44,521 nt of DNA from Christensenella sp. UBA3770 (GCA_002371075.1 DFFS01000090.1:1-44521), one strand, 5' to 3'; counted from the stretch's first letter, positions 19,516-30,211 are shown. Translations and numbers: made by a program. Notes: generated by a model from the sequence alone, not told the origin.

Positions 19516-22500
19516 ATGAGGTTGGTTTGGAGCAAAAACAAAAAAGGTGCGGCTTTGGTCTATGCGATCATGGTCCTCTTGCTCTTGGCCACCGTCATCG
19601 TCGCGCTTACTGCGCTTTCCACCGCCAGCTATACCGACGCGGTGCTTGCCGTTTCGGATGATCAAAGCTATTACTATGCAAAATCCATCGGTCTTGCCGT
19701 CAAAGAACAGTTTAAAGACGGCTACAACATCGCCCGCATTCTTGCCAGTTTGGATGAGCAGGAAGCCATGCGGGCAAACAACAAAGACGATTGTCCCGAT
19801 CCCAAGGTCACCGGCACCTTTAACATCGCAAACAAAAACGGCGGTTTGGTGGAGGGCACGGTGCAGATCCGCTATGCAAGGGACGAGGACGACAACGTCA
19901 ATACGCACATCATCGAGGTGCGCTCCGCTTGCGTGGTCAACAATTCCGTCGCGGCTGTCACTTCCATCTTCAGCTGTGAAGATGAAACGGGAGACGAGCT
20001 GAACTATTTAAAGGAGGCTCTTACCGATTACGACGTGATCCTTACCGACACCAACAACCTGAGCTTTGATTTTGCACAGTCATCCGATTCTTCTTCCAGC
20101 AAACTCAGCGTATACGTTTACGCGGGTGAAGACGACAACGTAACCAACCCTGTGTTTAATCTGGGTGTGGATCTGGCGGGCAAACTGACCACGACCGGCA
20201 AAACGACGATCTCAGCCACTTCTTATCGAAAGATAACGGGCAATTTGACGGGCTACGGAGATCTCACCTTAAACAACGTCGGCGTAGACGGCGGCAACGG
20301 CGTGCATTGCGACGGCGACGTTACACTCACGAACTTGGGCTTTGTTAAAAACAACATCTATGCAAGAGGCAAAGTTACTATCGGTGCGGTTCCTACCGAA
20401 TTAAACTGGTCTTACGTCAGCTCGTATGCGGATAGTTCGGGCGGCGGGTATACTTATGTCGCGCATCCGGATGGATGGAGCGCCTACCATTCCGCCAAAA
20501 ACATTTATGCCCAAGGCAACGTCAGCGTCGGCGCTAGGGCATGGGTCACAGGCAGTATTTATTCGCATGGCAATGTAACGGTAACGGGCAAGGGCGCCGT
20601 GGCTAGCGGCGCATATAATCTTGGCTATCATGCCGGCAATACTTTGGTTGAGGGTAGCATTTATTCCGAAGGGGATGTTATCATTGCAAATGGCGCCATC
20701 GTAAAAGGCAGCGTTTACGCAAACGGCAACGTCTACATCAAGCAGGGCGCAACCGTCGTCGGAAACGTTCAGTCGGTCAGCGGAAACGTATACGTATGGG
20801 GCAGCATTGTCGGCGCGCAGGTCAACTGCCCGAAAGGAACGCTTCAACTTAACAACGTCGGGGACGACCAGTTTTGTGCCTATCTTATTGAGTCCGAGCG
20901 TGATCCCAAGGGCAGGATCATCTTCGGCGGCATCGGCGTTTTCCAACCCAACGACACGATCTATAAGCACACCTGCAATACGCTTTCCACCGCAGACTGT
21001 GAGTTTATGTCTCAAATCAGGGGCAATCTTTACGTTGAAAACCCCACTTCGAGCGATTATACGCCGCTGCTTTCCATTTGGGCGCACGGGGCGATTTATC
21101 TCAACAATTCCACGGCGCGCTTTGTAAACAGTGCTGATCCGCACGGTTATCGCACCTATCACGGCGAAAACAGCGCGGGTAATCCGTACACGTACATTGC
21201 GGAACTGAATCAAAAATTGGATTTTTACGGAACGGCGGATAAGCCCTACGTCAAAATGTGGGGCGCGCATATCGTCACGTTAAACATCGGCAGCAAAAAG
21301 ACGTCACTTCTTGACGGGTATTTGTTTGATGGTTGGGTCGGCAACGTCAACGCGCGTTGTTTGTACCTTGCCGACATGCAGTTGGACGGATACGTTTTTG
21401 CTTCCCAATATTTGCAGGTTTGGGGGACCGGCAGCGCCTATACGACTGCAAACTACAATCGTGTAGTAAACGGTGAATCCAAAGCCTACACGTACGCCAG
21501 GGACGGTGTTGCGGGCAACGGCATCACCTACGCGCCGAATTATATCACGTTTGAAGTGGCATGTTTGGTGCCTTCTTATTCCGGCAAATTGCACGAGGAT
21601 AGGATCGGCTGTGATCTGTTGCAGCGTACGGAGTTGTATTGTTTGGTCAACGTCGGCTCGGAGGAGACCGATGAAACTGACAATTCTCGAGTTACCGTCG
21701 GAAGTGAGGATGCGCCTGGTACTACAAGGTTCTATGGCGGAATTAACGCATACGTAAAGAATTTCACAATTTCGGCAAGCGCACGTCTTTCCACCAAGCA
21801 AAACGCTACTGATCCCGGTACTTTGTATTCGGCAACCATTTTGGCGGAAGTGTTTAACCTGTTCTACGTGCAGCCATCGACAAGCGCCGGTTATTATCGC
21901 TACAATTCACTTGTCCAAGTCAAGGGCAATGCGTATATTGCGGGATGGTTGTACACCTTTGAGCATTTTGTCAGAGACGACGGTACGGGCACGTTTACCA
22001 ACGAACCGACCGCAAGGATCAAGGGCGTTTTCCGCAGTACGGGTACAACGCTGAACCTGCAGGGGACAGAGTGCTTTACCGACGTGGAGGCGACCAACAC
22101 AACTTCCGTTACAACGATGACGGGGACTTTGACCGTCAACTCTTTGAAACTGAACGGCAGTTTCAAAATGACGGACTCTTCGCACTCGTTGAAGGTCAAC
22201 GGGGATATGTACGTCAGAAATTGGGCGTCAAAAGTCTACTCTGCCGTCACGGTTACCGGCAAGTTGACGATCAACACCACTTCCGAAACGGATTGGACGC
22301 CTGCGATGGGCTTTGACGTCGGCGGTGACTTTTATCTTGGCAAGAACAATCTCGTCTTAAACAAGTCGTCGCATCAAGTCAAAGGAAAAGTGGAGACGAA
22401 GGGCAACATCACGATCAGCGGCGGCGCCACGATCTACGGCGCAAAAACCACGTCAAGCAAGACGCTTACGATCAGCGGGGGCAACTTAAAAGGGGATTTT

Positions 22501-25500
22501 GACGTCGGCACGTTTATTCTGAGCTCCGGTACGGCGGCGCGTGAATCCGTCAGGATCTACGGAAAAGCCGTTCAATACACGCATACCGGCGGCGCCATAA
22601 ATAGGGCGGACATTATTGTGACCGGCAACAGTCCTACGGCAGTCAGCATTACGGGCACTTCTTCCTCAAAACCCACGGCGGACAGCGTGTTTATCAATGC
22701 GGCTAACGGCGGCGCAAGCGTTACCGGCGGCTCCAACGTATCTTATACCACGGGGGCGCTGCGCGCTTATCTCAGTTCAACGATCGCTGCAGGTTTCCAA
22801 ATGGGCATTTCCATCCGAAACGGCAATTTGCAGATCGGTTCTACTAGCACTACTTCCGAAAGTTACAAGGTCGGCACCGTTCTCCAAAGCAGTGATCCGG
22901 ATAGCGATGCTTATCGCATCATCTACGCAAGCGGCAACATCGATTGGGGCTATGGCGCGCGCGCTACTTATGACAATACCGTAATGTACTGTGACCTGAC
23001 GCGTATCAGCGCCGGCGGCAACATCACGATGGGCAGGTCAAACTATTTCGTTCCGGGCAGGTTCAGCGCCGCTCGTTCCGCAAACGGTTACGTGGAGCTC
23101 TACGTTGAAAAGATCGATGACGTTTATGCCAAAAATACTTCTTGGGTGCACGTTTCCAACGCGCTCGGTATGAGTGCAAACAGCGATACGGCAGGGTTCA
23201 AAGTTATCAGCGGAGACGCTTACGTCTACGGGAAAACGGGCTCCGAGTATTTGCGCGGACACAATCAAGCAAGCGGTGTCTTCCACGTTATGACGCAGAT
23301 CAACGCAGAGGGCTGTTTGATCAAGTGCCAAAACATTGATGGGCTCGGCAATTTCAAAAACGATTCCGATGGGTGCAAGCCCATTTCGTTAAGGTTGACA
23401 AATCCCCCCAAAACGGACGGTTACTATGAGTTGACCTCTTCCATCGCAGGCGCTTTCACGGTGGAACAAAGCAATTTGAAGTATGCTTATCCCGTAAAGG
23501 TCAAAGGTGAGCTTTGCGTGCCGGACGGCATCATCCTTTACAAAAAGAACGGTGCTTCTTCGTATAGCTCGGAGGATCTGCAGTGTCTTGGCGGCTTGCG
23601 CTGCAACAACGAGAAGGTCAACATCACAAGCGACTTTAAGGGCAACGTGCATCTTCCCAACGTCACCACGCTTAAACTCAATGCGGACGTTGGTGTCAAC
23701 GCGCCCAAAGTCACCAACTTTGAGCTGAACATCAACATCACGCATTCACTGAACCTCAGTTCCTGCAATACGTTGACCATTGCTGCCGGTAGGACGGTAA
23801 GCGGTTCTGTTATCATCAAAAGCAGTGGCAGGATCATAAACAACGGCACGATCGGCGAGTCGGTGCAATGCGGCGTTTATGAGGGCAGCGGCACGGTTGG
23901 CAAAGATCTTATTACGCTCAATAGCAGTGATACCAGTTCCATCACCGGCGCCGGTAAAGTTACCGGAAACATTTGGACAAAGGGTAGTATCAACATCAAT
24001 TCGACAGGGACTTTCGGCAAGTCGGGTAGCTATATTTATTCTCAAAAGAACATTACGATCGAAAACGCCAAATTTACCAGCGGAATGAATTATATCATGT
24101 CTTCCGGCGGATATATTTTGATGACCAACTGCGCGGGGTTTGTCCCCAAGGTTTATAACACAAGCGGGTACATTCGTTTTATCAACACGTCGGAAGCGAA
24201 TCGTTCTTTGATCGCCGGCATCGTAAGCACCGGTACATTTATCGATTTCGGCGAAACGGATAATTCCGATGGTACCGGGTATCAAACCGTTACGGGAGCG
24301 TTGCACTGGGACGGCAATTACAGCGGCAATGCGGTGGATTTCCGCAACGGCGCTCACACCATCATCCAGGGCGCCGCAAAGTTGATCGGTACGGGCAACG
24401 TTGCTCTTCGCAAGGCAACGCTCAGCGCGCTTACTCTTGCAAACAGCGGTACCGTAAGCTCCGACAGTGCGTGCACGATCGCCAACTTGTGGATCGCGTC
24501 TGCCGTCACATCTGTGAACATTAGCGGAAAAGTCACGGGTAACGTGACCTATTCGTGCAACAGTGGGAGTTCCGGCACGGTGGTAACTCTTGGTAACGTT
24601 GGCGGTTACATTGAAGGAAACGGTTGTAAATCAATTACCGTAAACGGGACGGTCGGTTCGTACGTCAACGCAAGGGGTGCGACAAATCTTACGTTGAACA
24701 AAGCTGTCAGCAGCTACGTTACGATAACAAACGGAACGCTTACGACCAATGAGAACGCCACGATCGGTGGCAACCTGCGCGGATACGATGCAAATATGTA
24801 TATCAACGCCGACGTGGGCGGCTACGTTTTGCACACGGCGCACAACATTTCGTCCTCCTATCCGATCAAAACCGTCGTTCTCGGCAACCAGAAGAAAGAG
24901 ATAAGCGTCGGAGGCAAGATCACCGTTCACGGCAAATTGGTGGATAACAGCAAACAGACGGTGGCAAACAGCGAGATCTTCTGTAAAGGTACGTATTATG
25001 CCGATTTGATGAAGAGTTTTGCCAATTGCAAAAAACTGAACTTCACCACCGAAGCGGGCGGCCCCTGTGTGATCGTCGGGGCAAAAGGCAACGATTGGAC
25101 CATCAACACCGAAATCAACGTCATCGGTCGTTTTGCCGTTTATACCGTTTGGAATGAAAAGGACAACGCCTATTACAAGGTTACTTTCACAAAGCAGGTC
25201 AAGGCAAATTCCCTTGTCATCAACAGCAAACCGGCAGAAGCTCTTGGGTATTCGGATGGCTTCTTACGGGCAGCTCCGCAAAGCAAGGTGATCCGCTATA
25301 CCAAAAACGAAAACAGCGGCAAAGCGCAAGGTTTGGACAAACACGCTTGGATGGAGGATTTGGTTACTTGCTCCGCCACTTGGACGGACATTTATTACGA
25401 CGCGCTTACCGACGTTGCAACAAGTAAGGAATTGGTTGTTTTCAACAAGCCTGTTTATATTTCGATCAACGACTCGTACGGTTACAACGGCACCGTTCAT

Positions 25501-28287
25501 ATTGCCAACACAAAGTTTGCTTCGGGCAGCACGCTTTATAGCGACGGGCAGACCTGTATGAAGTATTGCTGTCTGTACTCGAAAGGGTGGTCATCTGCTA
25601 CCAAGCACTGCACCGTCCCCGCCAGTCCCAACGGTCTTTACGTTACGTTCTTGCAGCAAGGGTATCCGGCGTTTGAGTTTGACGGCTCAATGTTTGTGCA
25701 TTGCTATCGTGAAGGCGGTGATAACTACTTCAGTAACGTAACGACCAATTCTCACGTTGGCATTTATTTGGGCAACAACTACATTTTGGATAATTCCGAG
25801 TTTAAAGGATGTACCGTAACGGACACATCCGGCTACTATGGTCACACTGCCACGGTGCTGATGTATTTTGGAAAAAGCACCTTCTTTGACAGTGGGGCTC
25901 ATATTTTGACGGCGGCAGATCTTGGTGTCGATCTTCCGGCTGCACGTACCATCGTTTGGGTTAATACGGGGACGCTTTTCGTCGGCACCAACAGTTACAT
26001 CGGAAACAACAGCAGAAAGAGCAAATCGCCAAACTATGCAAACTTAAACACAAACCGCTATTCTTTCCACCCGGGTATATTTGTTTCGGAAAATTCTACC
26101 GAAAACGTTTCTTATAAAGCTGCAAACGGCACTACGTACAGCTGTGAAAAAGGCAGTATAGAAGTGGTGGGTAGCGTAACTTTGGATATCATGGCTTACC
26201 GAGCGATCAATATATGGAAAGACGGCGTTGTGGTTGCCAAAGAATACAGTTCTACGAAAGACAAAAAGTACAAGGCAGGGCTCTACGTTTCTACAGGCTA
26301 TGTTTGGATGCAAAAGTCGGATGGCGGTTGGGCAAAAGGTGAGAGCAATCCTTCCGGCGGCGGCTGGTTTGGTTTGTTTGACGCAACGTCGGGCGGCAGA
26401 AACTATCACGTAAAAAACGACAACAGCCAAGTGACCGACGCAACCGCGTATGTCCCGAATGGGGAAGGATATGCCGCTCAAATAAGAAGGAGGTACACCT
26501 CCACCGCAGACGCCAATGCATGGTGTTACACGCCGTGGGCGGATATTCCCTGGGCATTCCACGGCGCAAATACTGACCAGCGTTATTCGACGGGTGTCGG
26601 CTCAACGAATATGACTGCAACCGCAGGTACTTTAAACGTAACGATCGGTCAGCAAGTTGATAGCATTCCGTCCAATCCTTCGCAGCCCACAATCAGCGCA
26701 AGCGGCGGTTTGAACACCAACGGTGACGCGTCGGTCAACCCCTTAAACGTTAACAACGTAAACCAGCCAGAAGGCCCCGCCACCGCAAGACCCGATGAAA
26801 AATCGATCTCTGCTTCAAAAGCGTCTGCCCCTGCGTCAAGTTTGACTTTTGCGGGTGGGAAGGCAAATGCCTCTACGTTGGTTTGGTCAAACCCCGGTTA
26901 CAGTCCTTCAGGCGTGACGCCAAAGCATCCCTCGGCGGAATGGACGTCTTCTATCAAAAAGCATTTTGACAAGACGGAGGAGCAATATTGGAACACGCGT
27001 TATATCCCATACGTCTGGAAGTTGCCATACTATGACGCAAGTGGAAACTCTACGTATGCAAAAAAGGTGCTCAAGAGTCAATCTGCTGACATAGAGGTCA
27101 ACGGGCATATGATGCTAAAACAAACTTCTTCCACCGGTTACTACACCAATCAAGCGCAGTATTCCGGCAGTAGTTTGGCAGGGAAGGCGGGCAGCATTTT
27201 CGGTTGGCGCTCCAGTGGCGTTGCGGATAAAGCCGCGCTGTATGATTTCCTTGTTCTCAACAGTTATCCCGAGTGGGACGGCCCCTTTGACAAAGATCCC
27301 GATCACAAACGACGGACCAAGATCTTGGTGTTTGAAAGCGGTGAATTGCCGTATTCCGCGTTCTTTATGGGCGGCGGGACCGGCAGTGAAGACTATGCAA
27401 GCTGGTATGGCGCGTCATCAAACAAAACCATTCGGACCTCCAAGCAAAAAGCCTGGAAGCTTGGCGATCCGGACGTAAGCTTCTACGACGGCAGTTTGGT
27501 TTTCTACACCTGTGCGGATCCGTCAAATCCGTACGGAAGCGCGGCAAAGGACCTCCACATCGTGTTGCCGCAAGGCATCGGCTTTGACTTTGTCGTGGAT
27601 GCGGAAAACACCGTTACCGTGGTTGGCAATGGTAGGTTGTTCCTGTATTTGACCAGCGGCGACACCATCTACTTCCGTGCCAAAGCAACGGATAGCGTTT
27701 ACGCCAATCCGGTGGGTGGCTTAAAGGATAACGGCAACGGTACCTATTCGCCTTTGATGTACATCATCGGCGCAGGTACAAACATCGACCTTTACATCGA
27801 CCGTATGGCGCTCAGTGCGTTTGTCTACATGCCGTTTGGCTCCACGAGTGAGTTGTACGATTACACCAATGGGTCGTTAAAGCAGTACAACACCTTTAAG
27901 AACGCAAACGGATCCACGTTCAGCTCTTTGTACAGCGGCACCGGGCAAACCACGACCGTTGGCAGAAACACCCTGCATATGCTGTGGGACGGCTCCGCAG
28001 GCAACGCCAGAAACGTTTGCGGCACCATCGTCGCGGATAAGTTTGATTACGTTGCTTCCTCCAATTGCTTGAACTTCAAGAATTACTCTGATTCTTCCAG
28101 GACAAACAGAGCTATCGTGCCCGATTTCAGTGATACAAAGATCTATGATCGTAGCACAAAGAACGGCAGTTCCACAAAACTCGGGTCCTACAAGACCTAC
28201 TCGCTGGCAACCTTCTTGACCAACGCGCCAAACTATTCCACCTCGCTCCTCAATTGGGAGTATAAAGGGATCAAAGTGGAGGGATAA
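19516..28287 (+). CDS. Giant PilX-type minor pilin with beta-helical (bactofilin-like) body
   Basis: The start is the ATG at 19516, 8 nt after GGGAGG; an in-frame GTG at 19507 overlaps that ribosome binding site and is rejected. The product is 2,923 residues. The N-terminus is K-K-G followed by AALVYAIMVLLLLATVIVAL (12-31), the PilX_N pattern of minor pilins: PilD-type cleavage site, no Glu5, then a helical stretch with Q-S-Y-Y-Y-A. From about residue 180 to 2300 the sequence is a long run of short strands with G-N-V-x-I / G-S-V-Y-A-N-G turns, as in polymer-forming bactofilin-type beta-helices. A Pro/Ser/Asn linker follows at about 2380-2450. A C-terminal domain of about 400 residues ends in V-C-G-T-I-V-A-D-K, resembling the C-terminal strand domain (DUF7305-like) seen in other PilX-type proteins. 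Most likely it is a pilus-tip or surface adhesin. The pilin N-terminus is clear; assembly into pili is inferred. Confidence 0.85.
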   Translation: MRLVWSKNKKGAALVYAIMVLLLLATVIVALTALSTASYTDAVLAVSDDQSYYYAKSIGLAVKEQFKDGYNIARILASLDEQEAMRANNKDDCPDPKVTGTFNIANKNGGLVEGTVQIRYARDEDDNVNTHIIEVRSACVVNNSVAAVTSIFSCEDETGDELNYLKEALTDYDVILTDTNNLSFDFAQSSDSSSSKLSVYVYAGEDDNVTNPVFNLGVDLAGKLTTTGKTTISATSYRKITGNLTGYGDLTLNNVGVDGGNGVHCDGDVTLTNLGFVKNNIYARGKVTIGAVPTELNWSYVSSYADSSGGGYTYVAHPDGWSAYHSAKNIYAQGNVSVGARAWVTGSIYSHGNVTVTGKGAVASGAYNLGYHAGNTLVEGSIYSEGDVIIANGAIVKGSVYANGNVYIKQGATVVGNVQSVSGNVYVWGSIVGAQVNCPKGTLQLNNVGDDQFCAYLIESERDPKGRIIFGGIGVFQPNDTIYKHTCNTLSTADCEFMSQIRGNLYVENPTSSDYTPLLSIWAHGAIYLNNSTARFVNSADPHGYRTYHGENSAGNPYTYIAELNQKLDFYGTADKPYVKMWGAHIVTLNIGSKKTSLLDGYLFDGWVGNVNARCLYLADMQLDGYVFASQYLQVWGTGSAYTTANYNRVVNGESKAYTYARDGVAGNGITYAPNYITFEVACLVPSYSGKLHEDRIGCDLLQRTELYCLVNVGSEETDETDNSRVTVGSEDAPGTTRFYGGINAYVKNFTISASARLSTKQNATDPGTLYSATILAEVFNLFYVQPSTSAGYYRYNSLVQVKGNAYIAGWLYTFEHFVRDDGTGTFTNEPTARIKGVFRSTGTTLNLQGTECFTDVEATNTTSVTTMTGTLTVNSLKLNGSFKMTDSSHSLKVNGDMYVRNWASKVYSAVTVTGKLTINTTSETDWTPAMGFDVGGDFYLGKNNLVLNKSSHQVKGKVETKGNITISGGATIYGAKTTSSKTLTISGGNLKGDFDVGTFILSSGTAARESVRIYGKAVQYTHTGGAINRADIIVTGNSPTAVSITGTSSSKPTADSVFINAANGGASVTGGSNVSYTTGALRAYLSSTIAAGFQMGISIRNGNLQIGSTSTTSESYKVGTVLQSSDPDSDAYRIIYASGNIDWGYGARATYDNTVMYCDLTRISAGGNITMGRSNYFVPGRFSAARSANGYVELYVEKIDDVYAKNTSWVHVSNALGMSANSDTAGFKVISGDAYVYGKTGSEYLRGHNQASGVFHVMTQINAEGCLIKCQNIDGLGNFKNDSDGCKPISLRLTNPPKTDGYYELTSSIAGAFTVEQSNLKYAYPVKVKGELCVPDGIILYKKNGASSYSSEDLQCLGGLRCNNEKVNITSDFKGNVHLPNVTTLKLNADVGVNAPKVTNFELNINITHSLNLSSCNTLTIAAGRTVSGSVIIKSSGRIINNGTIGESVQCGVYEGSGTVGKDLITLNSSDTSSITGAGKVTGNIWTKGSININSTGTFGKSGSYIYSQKNITIENAKFTSGMNYIMSSGGYILMTNCAGFVPKVYNTSGYIRFINTSEANRSLIAGIVSTGTFIDFGETDNSDGTGYQTVTGALHWDGNYSGNAVDFRNGAHTIIQGAAKLIGTGNVALRKATLSALTLANSGTVSSDSACTIANLWIASAVTSVNISGKVTGNVTYSCNSGSSGTVVTLGNVGGYIEGNGCKSITVNGTVGSYVNARGATNLTLNKAVSSYVTITNGTLTTNENATIGGNLRGYDANMYINADVGGYVLHTAHNISSSYPIKTVVLGNQKKEISVGGKITVHGKLVDNSKQTVANSEIFCKGTYYADLMKSFANCKKLNFTTEAGGPCVIVGAKGNDWTINTEINVIGRFAVYTVWNEKDNAYYKVTFTKQVKANSLVINSKPAEALGYSDGFLRAAPQSKVIRYTKNENSGKAQGLDKHAWMEDLVTCSATWTDIYYDALTDVATSKELVVFNKPVYISINDSYGYNGTVHIANTKFASGSTLYSDGQTCMKYCCLYSKGWSSATKHCTVPASPNGLYVTFLQQGYPAFEFDGSMFVHCYREGGDNYFSNVTTNSHVGIYLGNNYILDNSEFKGCTVTDTSGYYGHTATVLMYFGKSTFFDSGAHILTAADLGVDLPAARTIVWVNTGTLFVGTNSYIGNNSRKSKSPNYANLNTNRYSFHPGIFVSENSTENVSYKAANGTTYSCEKGSIEVVGSVTLDIMAYRAINIWKDGVVVAKEYSSTKDKKYKAGLYVSTGYVWMQKSDGGWAKGESNPSGGGWFGLFDATSGGRNYHVKNDNSQVTDATAYVPNGEGYAAQIRRRYTSTADANAWCYTPWADIPWAFHGANTDQRYSTGVGSTNMTATAGTLNVTIGQQVDSIPSNPSQPTISASGGLNTNGDASVNPLNVNNVNQPEGPATARPDEKSISASKASAPASSLTFAGGKANASTLVWSNPGYSPSGVTPKHPSAEWTSSIKKHFDKTEEQYWNTRYIPYVWKLPYYDASGNSTYAKKVLKSQSADIEVNGHMMLKQTSSTGYYTNQAQYSGSSLAGKAGSIFGWRSSGVADKAALYDFLVLNSYPEWDGPFDKDPDHKRRTKILVFESGELPYSAFFMGGGTGSEDYASWYGASSNKTIRTSKQKAWKLGDPDVSFYDGSLVFYTCADPSNPYGSAAKDLHIVLPQGIGFDFVVDAENTVTVVGNGRLFLYLTSGDTIYFRAKATDSVYANPVGGLKDNGNGTYSPLMYIIGAGTNIDLYIDRMALSAFVYMPFGSTSELYDYTNGSLKQYNTFKNANGSTFSSLYSGTGQTTTVGRNTLHMLWDGSAGNARNVCGTIVADKFDYVASSNCLNFKNYSDSSRTNRAIVPDFSDTKIYDRSTKNGSSTKLGSYKTYSLATFLTNAPNYSTSLLNWEYKGIKVEG

Positions 28288-28289
28288 CG

Positions 28290-28670
28290 ATGAAAAAGTT
28301 TTTGTCCTTCTTAAGAAAGTGTAAAAAAGGATTCACGTTGATGGAGTGCGTCTGCGCGATCGCCGTCGTCGGATTGCTTTCCGCCGTCATTCTTCCTTTG
28401 ACGGCGTCGGCGATCCGTTCTATGCGCGCCTCGGATACCCTTCGCACGGTCGCGGCGAGTGCTTCCGCCAAAAATGCCTCCGTAACTACGGATAAAAACA
28501 ACAACAGCGAAACGTTGTACGTGACCATCAATTATAAGAATTTAAGCGGTATGAAGGCGGAAAGCGCGTTTATGTTTACAAAGACAAGCGCATCGGAAGA
28601 TTATTACAATGTTTCCGTCACGTATTACGACTTAAAGTACGGCAAAGAAACGGAGGATCCCAAAAAGTAA
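28290..28670 (+). CDS. Small type IV pseudopilin
   Basis: This 126-residue prepilin has a class III leader: a basic N-terminus, then C-K-K-G at residues 11-14 followed by F-T-L-M-E, with the cleavage-site Gly and Glu5 both present. The hydrophobic helix runs from about 15 to 38. The remaining 85 residues form a small Ser/Thr/Asn-rich globular part. The start lies 2 bp after the giant pilin stop, and the ribosome binding site GGAGGG is inside that gene's last codons, so the two are probably translationally coupled. Likely a minor pilin that helps prime or cap the fibre; the exact role (PilE, GspI or GspH class) cannot be assigned. Confidence 0.92.
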   Translation: MKKFLSFLRKCKKGFTLMECVCAIAVVGLLSAVILPLTASAIRSMRASDTLRTVAASASAKNASVTTDKNNNSETLYVTINYKNLSGMKAESAFMFTKTSASEDYYNVSVTYYDLKYGKETEDPKK

Positions 28671-28671
28671 T

Positions 28672-29451
28672 ATGCTGTTTGCAAGATGGAGGATAAGCAA
28701 GAATAAAAAGGGCATCACCCTTGTGGAAATGATCGCGGCGATCGCCATCACCGCCATTCTTGCGTCCGTCCTCTCTATGATGATCGTCCCCGTGATGAAT
28801 TCCTATCGCAACGCAAGCACAAAGGCGGAGCTTCAGCAGGCGGTGACCGGACGCTTAAACGACGTTGCACTGCATTTAAGGGGCGCAACGGGCGTGTACG
28901 TTACAAGCAATCCAAAGTCGTTTCCGGAAACCAACGTCAGCATTGACCAAGGGAAGGGGACCAAATACTTTGAAGCAAAATTCGGCATTGCGCTCTTCAA
29001 CTGCTATCAAAACTCCGCAGGTGGCAAGTATTTGTATCCCGAGCTCAGATGGAACGATTACGATGACGTCACAAACAACAAAGCGGCGCAGTATTATGCG
29101 GGCAGTTATACACCCAGCTTAAAACTTGCTTCGGATGATTTCCAAACGGATCAGTTTTATTGTCCCGATCAATATTCTTTCTATTTTTACGTCAGAAGCA
29201 ATCCGGATGGCGGCGGGCATTCCAACGTTTTGGAAGTGCATTTGCTTGTGAAAAAGGGCAACGTGTCGTATGAAGGGAGCAAAACCATCGTTTGTGACAA
29301 TTTGGTCATAAAAGGGGAGGACATTTACACTTGCCAATTTGAATGGAAAAACAATCAGTGGACGCATCCGAATAAAGCCACCGTTTCAACGGGGGAGGAC
29401 GCCTCCAAGTGGAAGAAGTATTATTCCGTTTGGTTCTCGAGGGACGTATGA
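28672..29451 (+). CDS. Type IV pseudopilin (GspJ/PilW-like size)
   Basis: This 259-residue prepilin has K-N-K-K-G at 10-14 followed by I-T-L-V-E, so the PilD site and Glu5 are intact, and the helix extends to about residue 40. The large globular part (Tyr/Asn-rich, 40-259) and the genomic position behind a smaller pilin resemble the larger minor pseudopilins (GspJ/PilW type). It starts 1 bp after the stop of the preceding pilin, and its stop overlaps the region of the pilD start by 1 bp of spacing, indicating one operon. Specific subclass is an inference. Confidence 0.9.
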   Translation: MLFARWRISKNKKGITLVEMIAAIAITAILASVLSMMIVPVMNSYRNASTKAELQQAVTGRLNDVALHLRGATGVYVTSNPKSFPETNVSIDQGKGTKYFEAKFGIALFNCYQNSAGGKYLYPELRWNDYDDVTNNKAAQYYAGSYTPSLKLASDDFQTDQFYCPDQYSFYFYVRSNPDGGGHSNVLEVHLLVKKGNVSYEGSKTIVCDNLVIKGEDIYTCQFEWKNNQWTHPNKATVSTGEDASKWKKYYSVWFSRDV

Positions 29452-29452
29452 T

Positions 29453-30211
29453 ATGACTGCGCTGTTTTACGTTGTGGTTGGGATCGTCGCCCTTGTCCTA
29501 GGAGGGCTTGTCGCGAGGGCGTCGCACGCTGTTCCGAGAGGGGAGTATAAGGAGCTTTTTGCCCCAAGTTGCCCCTATTGCGGCAAGAGATTACCACACG
29601 CGGCTTCCATTCCGCTGATCGGCTCTTTCCTCATTGCTTTCCGCTGCCCGCACTGCGGCGAAAGGCAGGGGGGCAAAACGCTGACCTCCGAGCTTGTCTT
29701 TGCTGTCGTTTGTTTGCTTTTGCACTTGGTTTACGGCTTTAGCTATCTCTTCTTTGTGTACGTACTGACGGCTGCGTTGCTTTTGATGCTTTCGCTCATC
29801 GACCTTGACATCAGGGAGGTGCCGCATTCGCTGCTGTTTGCGGTGCTGCTCATCGGTGTTTTGCTGTTTGTTTTCAGTTTTTTTGATTTTTCTCTGACCG
29901 GCACGGTTTGGTGGGAACACTTGATCGGCGCAGTGGTCATCAGTGTGCCGCTTTTCGTCCTGATGATGGTGACCGGCGGCGTGGGCGGCGGCGACGTCAA
30001 ATTGATGTTTTGTTTGGGCTTGTTGCTTGCCTGGAAACTTACGATCGTAGCTTTCTTTTTCGGCGTGATCCTTGCCGCGCTCGTTGCGCTCGTTTTGCGT
30101 ATTTGGTGCGGGAAGGGCGGCAAATATCAGTTGCCCCTTGTCCCTTTCCTGTCCCTTGGTGCGGTGATCGCGCTCCTTGTCGGCGAAAAGCTTTTGGCGA
30201 TTGTTTTTTAA
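29453..30211 (+). CDS. pilD: Prepilin peptidase (type IV leader peptidase), PilD/GspO family
   Basis: With the ATG at 29453, 1 bp after the preceding stop, the product is 252 residues; an earlier in-frame ATG at 29339 would add 38 non-membrane residues inside the pilin gene and is rejected. The zinc-binding pairs C40-P-Y-C43 and C65-P-H-C68 flank an S-I-P-L-I-G-S segment as in family members. The two catalytic aspartates sit in L-I-D-L-D (D117 or D119) and in G-G-G-D-V-K (D181), the GxGD motif of aspartic membrane proteases. About seven hydrophobic segments are visible. It cleaves and, with the N-terminal zinc domain present, probably methylates the pilins encoded next to it. It is the last gene of the operon. 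Confidence 0.94.
   Translation: MTALFYVVVGIVALVLGGLVARASHAVPRGEYKELFAPSCPYCGKRLPHAASIPLIGSFLIAFRCPHCGERQGGKTLTSELVFAVVCLLLHLVYGFSYLFFVYVLTAALLLMLSLIDLDIREVPHSLLFAVLLIGVLLFVFSFFDFSLTGTVWWEHLIGAVVISVPLFVLMMVTGGVGGGDVKLMFCLGLLLAWKLTIVAFFFGVILAALVALVLRIWCGKGGKYQLPLVPFLSLGAVIALLVGEKLLAIVF

Noticed and set aside
29339..29452. Longer start for the prepilin peptidase
   Set aside because: The extra 38 residues are polar, lie wholly inside the pilin gene, and the ATG at 29453 directly follows the pilin stop with the expected hydrophobic N-terminus.
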